Shown: positions 58,086-64,000 of the stretch, piece by piece
Numbering within the stretch: the stretch's first letter is position 1
Layout of the letters: the number at the start of each line of letters is the position of its first letter
Assembly: GCA_958510875.1 (NCBI GenBank)
Contig: OY294067.1
Coordinates: forward strand, 149,180,462 to 149,244,461
DNA: 64,000 bases
Direction of reading: 5' to 3'
Origin: Endomychus coccineus
Taxonomy: Eukaryota > Arthropoda > Insecta > Coleoptera > Endomychidae
The notes under the pieces: model-generated
Told to the model about the DNA's origin: nothing
The model's database searches: none
The model's input: the letters and a program-made list of their open reading frames with translations, nothing else
Program-made: the position numbers and the translations under genes

Positions 58086-58386
58086 GGTCAAGAATGTGAA
58101 ATATGCAAATACATAGAAGTGTAGTGTTTGAAATCTAGGACACTACAAAGTAGGTCCCGTTATGCTTAAATCTAATTGACGACATCAGATTGAACTTTGA
58201 TAAGCCATAAGAAATGAAGGTATTTTGAAAAAATTAATATAAAACAAGTTGAAAATTTAGATGAATATTCATGTAGTGACATCTACAGGTATTACTTAAT
58301 ATAACTTAAATAAAGTAGGGATCTGTTTGCCCGTTTGAATAATAGGAAAATTGTTTACATGGTGAAATTGAATTTTAATTAAACTA

Positions 58387-58608
58387 TTAAATGACTGCAG
58401 AGCAAAAAGGATTATAAATCAAAGAAATATGAGTATTTAGTGTGATTACATTGTTGTTTAAGTATTTTTGTATTTCTAATAATTTCAAATTGTTCAGATA
58501 CAAGTCTTTCTTAGCATAATGTAGAATCTTGAAGTTATCCCTCATATTGAAATTGTGATTGGTTTCCAAAAGGTGATTGGCAAAATGGGAAAAGCCAGTG
58601 TTATGAAG
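58387..58608 (-). pseudogene. PLE-2 GIY-YIG endonuclease C-terminus
   Basis: Minus-strand frame FSHFANHLLETNHNF followed by FKILHYAKKDLYLNNLKLLE and a tail to a stop at 58387. The S-x-FAxHLLxTxHxF block followed by a long Leu/Glu helix is the C-terminal part of Penelope GIY-YIG nucleases. Its 5' end is cut at about 58608 where the inverted 3' arm begins. The frame is open but only about 73 codons long. Confidence 0.75.
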
Positions 58609-58670
58609 GGTACTTAAATACAGAAATAAGAAATAGGATTGTGAAAAATAAACTCTTTCATTACAATATT

Positions 58671-59604
58671 AAAAAATAGACTTGCACTTGGGTAATTCCA
58701 ATATTTGTTATAGAAAAAAATTTCATAAAAAAAGAACTTACTTGAATTAGTCTATCCTTTGGAACATATGTGAAAGTACACAGCATCTGATAAATAACTT
58801 CTGGATCTAGGTCTATTCATATTTTTTTATCTAGTCGCAAAACAAAAACCTTATTTTCATAATTTATTCAGAAGAATTCTATTTTAATATTACATACTAC
58901 TAGGTATGTTGCCACCTATTACAGTTACTTGCAATTTCACATTCGATACTCCATTAGCATAATTGCACTTTCAACTGACACTGAGCGTAGATTGCTGTGA
59001 AGAGTGAAGTTATCCTCACAAATTTCCAATGTTTCTAATTCTCACTACCTGGATAATTGAGAAAATTCTATTCTTCTCGAGGGAATATCATTACAGTTCC
59101 TTCTTCTGGACTTCAATTTTTGAGCAAATCTCTTATTTCAGTGATTCATCTACATCATGAATTGAACACAATTTTTTAGGCAGAAATTTATAACAAAGTT
59201 TTATGAAAACTACTCGATTACTTACCTGAACATAATTTCTATAGGTTACCTTTGAATTGCTAACACTATATTTGAATTCATTAAACATATAGATATTCTT
59301 GAATGATAAAAGTATATTTCTCAATTTTATATAAGTATGCATTTTCTTTCGGCTATACAATTCAATGCTTTGATTATGTATTGCATAAGACAAAATATAT
59401 ACAGGATTACATAGGTTATATTGACATAAATACGATAACTGATAAAGTAGGTAAGTAACCTAGAGTTGTTTTGTTCAAGTTCTTTGCCATGTTGCCACGT
59501 TGTATGGGCATACCGTGTTAAGGCTATCTTTGGCGATATTGGTATGACCCCGATGTGCCAGAATTATAAGCGTATATCGTGTCCCCAGAGTGACCTTTCC
59601 ATCA

Positions 59605-59605
<1 letters not shown>
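58671..59605. other. No recognisable gene
   Basis: AT-rich; the 86-codon minus frame at 59133-59393 has no recognisable motif. A less AT-rich stretch lies at 59470-59600 just before the TA tract. Confidence 0.5.

Positions 59606-59692
<87 letters not shown>
59606..59692. repeat. (TA)n microsatellite
   Basis: Long TA tract with one TG step; left border of hammerhead family H5. Confidence 0.95.
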
Positions 59693-59693
<1 letters not shown>

Positions 59694-59797
59694 CTTATTT
59701 CATTTATATTTTCTTTGCCGTTTTATTAACTTATTTAGTTTATTTTTCTTGGGAGTAGCGGCTTATTGAAACACGTAGATTATTTATACATCTTTAC

Positions 59798-59832
59798 TAG
59801 TTTCGGGATTTAGATCCCTTCATCAGAAGATA
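59798..59832 (-). ncRNA. Hammerhead core (family H5, antisense arm)
   Basis: Minus strand CTGATGA (59820-59826), stem II GGGAT-ctaa-ATCCC, GAAA (59801-59804), stem III ACTAGT, cleavage base A. Identical in core to 60001-60032. Confidence 0.75.
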
Positions 59833-59995
59833 ATTCACTCTATAAAACACATTTACAAACACTAATTGACATAACATAATATTATAGAGATCGGATAACC
59901 ACTACTGTCACCTTTCATCGTTCAGTCTGAAATCATTTCTACTAATATTATGTTATGTCAATTAGTGTTTGTAAATGTGTTTTATAGAGTGAATT

Positions 59996-60037
59996 ATCTT
60001 CTGATGAAGGGATCTAAATCCCGAAACTAGTAAAGAT
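59996..60037 (+). ncRNA. Hammerhead ribozyme motif (family H5, best copy)
   Basis: Every part is present: stem I ATCTT (59996-60000) with AAGAT (60033-60037), CTGATGA (60001-60007), stem II GGGAT-ctaa-ATCCC, GAAA (60023-60026), self-complementary stem III ACTAGT (60026-60031) and A17 (60032). A stem III without a loop is unstable in a monomer, so cleavage would be expected mainly in a dimeric transcript. Confidence 0.8.
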
Positions 60038-60561
60038 GTATAAATAATTTATATATATATTTAAATATAATAAATTATATTTAAATATAATAAATATATT
60101 TATTTCATTTATATTTTCTTTGCCGTTTTATTAACTCATGTTACACATAAATAAACAAAAAAATAGTATTTATGACCGATCAGAAATCAAAGGGCTTGAA
60201 AATATTTACAATATTATAATGTAATAATTTAAAACAACATTAAATTATAACAAATGGTAGTTTGATATCATTCTGTGAAATAAAGCAAAAACGCAACGGT
60301 TGATTAATCATATCATTTCAAACTGAACTATGAAAGGTGACAGTAGTGGTTATCCGATCTCTGTAATATTACATTATGTCAATTAATGGTTTGTAAATGT
60401 GTATTAGAGGTATGTACAAGTGAGAATATTGCATGTTAGAATAATCATTGCTCATAGTTTATAATATATAATACAAGTGCTTCACGATTCACGATTTTAA
60501 AGTAATAACATAAGTTTCAACACTAGCCATTATTAAACGATATATTTTTGTAGAGTGAATT

Positions 60562-60603
60562 ATCTTCTGATGATTGGATCTGAATCCCGAAACTAGTAAA
60601 GAT
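60562..60603 (+). ncRNA. Hammerhead motif (family H5, third copy)
   Basis: CTGATGA (60567-60573), stem II GGAT-ctga-ATCC, GAAA (60589-60592), ACTAGT and A, with ATCTT/AAGAT as stem I. Compensation in stem II is slightly reduced compared with the best copy. Confidence 0.7.
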
Positions 60604-60654
60604 GTGTGAATAATCTACGTGTTTCAATAAGCCGCTACTCCCAAGAAAAATAAA

Positions 60655-60657
<3 letters not shown>

Positions 60658-60711
<54 letters not shown>
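60658..60711. repeat. (TA)n tract between H5 and PLE pair C
   Basis: Pure TA tract. Confidence 0.95.
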
Positions 60712-60715
<4 letters not shown>

Positions 60716-61680
60716 ATGTTTTCTTGGTATATTGGTTCGTATATATACTGATAATGAAATAAAAATTCTGTTTTGACGTTTCGACAACGTTTATTGCCTT
60801 TATCAAAATTGTTGATTGAAATTAGTGTTTCCATGTAATTTAGAAAAGAATAGATGATTTCGATTAATGAAATGCGTCTGCAGCCGACTTGTGTTTTAAG
60901 ATCCAATTAAACTGCAGAAAACATTGGATCGGTTGTGTGTGAAAGAGTAATGTATGGCTAACTACAATTTGAAATAGATTGAATTTGATTAAATACAAGA
61001 CATTCCAATATTGTACAATTATAAATATCTATGAATTATTGTATGAATTAGTTACTCTATGATGAGTATTTCTATCATAACTATTCAAGTTTAAGATAAT
61101 TCTATGGAATTTAACCTCAAAATTGTTATTCTATAGTGTCATAGTTAAATAATACTTTATCTTTTTTAGGTTGAATTTTAAATAGACAATGGAAAGTGGC
61201 ACTTCAAATTAATAAAATTTTGTTAAGTTTGAATTAGATTATTGTACAGTTTCGAAAGATTGGAATCTATTTTGTCATTTACACAATTGTTCTTTTTAAT
61301 TTGAATAGATTCTAATATCAAACGTTTGTTGTCGTTTGTTTCAATATTTAAAATTTTTGTATTGTTGTAGTCGAAAGTATGGTTAGTGTCTTTCACATGT
61401 TTATTGAGCGCAGTTGATGAATTTTTGGTATATTTGTGGCCATTTAATCTTTTTTCGAGGTATTGTGAAGATTGGCCAATATATACCTTTTCGCAATCTT
61501 TGCAAGGGATGGAATAAACAGTATGGGTTATTTTTTTGAAAGGTACGCTGCTTTTTAATTTTGTAAAGAGACTTTTCTGATTTAAATAACTCTTATGACA
61601 TATATGTAGGTCATAAGGTTTCACTATATTACAAATTTTCTCTGAAAGTCCACCGATATATGGTAGTGATAAGCTATGTT
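60712..61680 (-). mobile_element. PLE-1, copy C (antisense arm)
   Basis: Minus strand: GIY-YIG domain (61624 down to 61223, about 133 codons, including CKDCEKVYIGQSSQYLEKRL), the 3' UTR, a hammerhead-like segment and the terminus. It meets the sense copy head-to-head at about 61680. It is nearly identical to 29701-30473 over their shared length. Confidence 0.9.
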
Positions 61681-63525
61681 TTTTAGTTTACAAAAATGAA
61701 TTTTACATCAAAGATTCTTGGGATTTCAAGGAATTCATTAACAAAATTACAATACCTAAAAACTATATCTTAGTATCACTAGATGTCACATCTTTATATA
61801 CAAATATCCCTTTAGAATTAGCTAAACAAATAATTCAAAATAAATGGGATGAAATAAAACTATATTCAAATTTACCTATGAATGAGTTCTTAACAGCTAT
61901 AGAATATACATTCACCGCTAATTTTTTACAATATAAAGATGATTGTTATAAACAATTAGATGGTTGTGCAATGGGCTCTCCAATATCAAGTATCATAGCC
62001 CAAATAGTAATGGAATTCCTTGAAGAAAAAGTAGTATCTCAACTTAATTATAATATAGCCTTCTTCAAAAGATATGTTGATGATTGTATTGCTGCAATCC
62101 CTGAAAACAAATGTAATGAATTTTTGAATTCTTTCAATTCCTTTCACCATAAGTTACAATTTACGATTGAATTAGAAAATCATAACGAAATAAATTTTTT
62201 AGATTTAACTTTAGTAAGAAAATCAAATGATAACAAAATTCTAACAAAATGGTATACCAAACCTACTTGGTCAGGAAGGTATACTAATTTCAATTCTAAT
62301 ATACCTAAAAAATATAAGAAAAATGTTATTATAAATCTAATAGATAGAGCTATTCGACTAAGTTCTCCTGAACTGAGAACTATATCTATTACAAAAACAA
62401 AAGAAACTTTAATAAGAAATGGTTATCCCATTGATTTAGTAAATTCGATAACTAAAGACAAAATTCATAAATTTTATAACTCATTTGGTGGAATCAATAC
62501 CAATAATGAGAAAACTAATGATAGGCATTACATATCACTACCATATATCGGTGGACTTTCAGAGAAAATTTGTAATATAGTGAAACCTTATGACCTACAT
62601 ATATGTCATAAGAGTTATTTAAATCAGAAAAGTCTCTTTACAAAATTAAAAAGCAGCGTACCTTTCAAAAAAATAACCCATACTGTTTATTCCATCCCTT
62701 GCAAAGATTGCGAAAAGGTATATATTGGCCAATCTTCACAATACCTCGAAAAAAGATTAAATGGCCACAAATATACCAAAAATTCATCAACTGCGCTCAA
62801 TAAACATGTGAAAGACACTAACCATACTTTCGACTACAACAATACAAAAATTTTAAATATTGAAACAAACGACAACAAACGTTTGATATTAGAATCTATC
62901 AAAATTAAAAAGAACAATTGTGTAAATGACAAAATAGATTCCAATCTTTCGAAACTGTACAATAATCTAATTCAAACTTAACAAAATTTTATTAATTTGA
63001 AGTGCCACTTTCCATTGTCTATTTAAAATTCAACCTAAAAAAGATAAAGTATTATTTAACTATGACACTATAGAATAACAATTTTGAGGTTAAATTCCAT
63101 AGAATTATCTTAAACTTGAATAGTTATGATAGAAATACTCATCATAGAGTAACTAATTCATACAATAATTCATAGATATTTATAATTGTACAATATTGGA
63201 ATGTCTTGTATTTAATCAAATTCAATCTATTTCAAATTGTAGTTAGCCATACATTACTCTTTCACACACAACCGATCCAATGTTTTCTGCAGTTTAATTG
63301 GATCTTAAAACACAAGTCGGCTGCAGACGCATTTCATTAATCGAAATCATCTATTCTTTTCTAAATTACATGGAAACACTAATTTCAATCAACAATTTTG
63401 ATAAAGGCAATAAACGTTGTCGAAACGTCAAAACAGAATTTTTATTTCATTATCAGTATATATACGAACCAATATACCAAGAAAACATACAAATATTACA
63501 AATGGTTCAAGAATATCAACAAAAG
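61681..63525 (+). mobile_element. PLE-1, copy C' (sense arm, longest copy)
   Basis: Runs from within RT through GIY-YIG, the 3' UTR and the hammerhead-like segment (63393-63432) to the TA tract at 63526. 5'-truncated, so it cannot be autonomous. Confidence 0.92.
61687..62981 (+). pseudogene. PLE-1 reverse transcriptase (C-terminal half) with GIY-YIG endonuclease
   Basis: Open without a stop for about 430 codons, although the first ATG is at 61878. RT: VSLDVTSLYTNIPLE (motif A), CAMGSPISSIIAQIVMEFLE, then FKRYVDDCIAAIP with the catalytic Asp pair. After a linker (KWYTKPTWSGRYTNFNS is a conserved Penelope stretch) comes CKDCEKVYIGQSSQYLEKRL and ALNKHVKDTNHTFD, the GIY-YIG nuclease with its preceding Cys pair. 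Penelope elements use RT plus this nuclease for target-primed insertion. The N-terminal half of RT is missing because of 5' truncation; the rest is undamaged, so the family may have been active recently. Confidence 0.92.
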
Positions 63526-63547
63526 AATATATATATATATATATATA
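63526..63547. repeat. (TA)n tract between PLE pair C and SINE
   Basis: Short TA tract; PLE 3' end on the left and SINE 3' end on the right. Confidence 0.95.
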
Positions 63548-63856
63548 AACAAGTTTAAAGTTTCTTTGCCTAATTGGCCACTATCGTGTATGTAACTTAA
63601 GAGATATAGAATTAAATTTTCTGAATTATGAAGATAACTTAGATAATTTAACATAGGATTATAAAGATGAATAAACGTAAAAGATTGAACCATAGGCGGG
63701 ATTCGAACCCACATTTCTGGATTTCTAGTCCAGGGTGTTTACCAATTACACCACTTTGGTCCTGTTAGATTTTTATATTTTTTTGTAAATATAAACCTCT
63801 GAAAGGATAGTAGATCATTGATAAACACAATGCGATTCGATGCCCTACCATAGATC
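63548..63856 (-). mobile_element. tRNA-derived SINE, antisense copy
   Basis: Minus-strand order is conserved leader (63856 down to about 63765), tRNA-like core (63760-63689), body and TA tail. The tRNA-like core has a better T stem than the copy at 32212 (GTGGG/CCCGC) and the same AGA anticodon. Homology with the other copy ends near gatctatggtagggc, which sets the 5' boundary. The remaining 63857-64000 is unassigned. Confidence 0.85.
63689..63760 (-). ncRNA. tRNA-like core of the antisense SINE
   Basis: Cloverleaf as in 32212-32283: acceptor ACCAAAG/CTATGGT with one mismatch, perfect D stem GTGT/ACAC, anticodon arm CTGGA-CTAGAAA-TCCAG and T arm GTGGG-TTCGAAT-CCCGC. The variable loop has 4 bases, so it is not a true serine tRNA despite the AGA anticodon. 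Confidence 0.75.
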
Positions 63857-64000
63857 AACTATTCACGCTCATTCATCTGAAGTTCAGTCGTTTTTTGAAG
63901 TAAGGATTGTAGGTTAGTACTGCTATGGTTGGCAGTTACTTGACAGTTCTTATTCAAATGACAGCATCCCGGTTCTTATATATTTCAATAGAACTGACTG

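Larger units (their letters stand above)
57373..58670 (-). mobile_element. Second Penelope-like family (PLE-2), head-to-head pair with nested H4
   Basis: Outer arms aatattgtaatgaaagag (57373) and its inverse ctctttcattacaatatt (ending 58667) are matching 3' termini facing outward. The minus arm carries GIY-YIG coding sequence (58608-58387) and the 3' region with a hammerhead-like core (57432-57470); the plus arm is only about 60 bp. The H4 unit at 57510-58085 is inserted in the minus arm. Confidence 0.75.
59693..60657. mobile_element. Hammerhead repeat family H5, three arms
   Basis: An antisense arm (about 59700-59880) and a sense arm (about 59938-60050) form an inverted pair; a further sense-side region to 60657 carries a third core and ends with the family terminus caataagccgctactccc, the inverse of which stands at 59750. 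The segment ttctttgccgttttattaac occurs twice (59712, 60117), so part of the unit is also directly duplicated. The whole is bounded by TA tracts at 59606-59692 and 60658-60711. Confidence 0.8.

Noticed and set aside
5053..63714. Open frames dominated by alternating Tyr-Ile residues (for example near 5160, 29650, 33440, 36240, 59620, 60680)
   Set aside because: They are translations of TA microsatellites running into repeat arms and not genes.
1..64000. CRISPR arrays, operons, ribosome binding sites, rRNA
   Set aside because: The window is eukaryotic with spliced genes; no evenly spaced short repeats with unique spacers and no rRNA sequence were seen.

Overview
The window looks like insect nuclear DNA, or at least arthropod. 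It is AT-rich, contains spliced genes with short GT-AG introns, and is dominated by transposable elements. I see no single-copy host gene that I can name. A beetle-like genome would fit the mix of elements, but the sequence does not prove an order.

Layout. 1-5.3 kb: a 409-bp palindrome, then a broken Ty3/Gypsy retrotransposon (gag zinc knuckles, protease, RT, RNase H, start of integrase) that stops at a short GC-rich scrap, a TA microsatellite and a hammerhead-type repeat. 6-12.6 kb: a CR1/Jockey-type LINE with a folded-back 5' end, split by a 4.3-kb LTR element without gag or pol (LTRs 7373-8115 and 10960-11683, CTAT target duplication). 12.6-26.9 kb: gene-poor DNA with diverged repeats, a 230-bp hAT-type MITE with a perfect 8-bp duplication, a long-TIR element with a GC-rich core, and a ~500-bp tandem dimer. 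27-36.4 kb: a chain of elements joined at TA microsatellites: two head-to-head Penelope-like (PLE) pairs, a hammerhead repeat pair, tRNA-derived SINE copies (two folded back), a 5'-truncated R2/R4-like LINE with poly(A), a mariner-type transposon with ~560-bp inverted repeats, and another hammerhead repeat. 36.4-43.7 kb: two decayed hAT elements, a second hAT MITE and a THAP-domain scrap. 47.6-51.3 kb: an apparently intact PIF/Harbinger transposon with two spliced, convergent genes. 52-55.9 kb: a four-exon gene for a Crypton-type tyrosine recombinase. 55.4-60.7 kb: hammerhead-type inverted repeats and a second PLE family. 60.7-63.9 kb: the best PLE copy, again head-to-head, followed by a SINE.

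How the parts relate. Two systems look coding-intact: Harbinger transposase plus its Myb/SANT partner, and the tyrosine recombinase. Most other elements are dead. The strongest structural theme is that retroelements ending in (TA)n occur as head-to-head inverted pairs with 3' ends outward, usually with a (TA)n tract on both outer sides. The second theme is hammerhead-ribozyme-like cores (CTGANGA, stem II, GAAA, then a loopless self-complementary stem III) in several unrelated repeat families, at least one of them attached to PLE endonuclease sequence.
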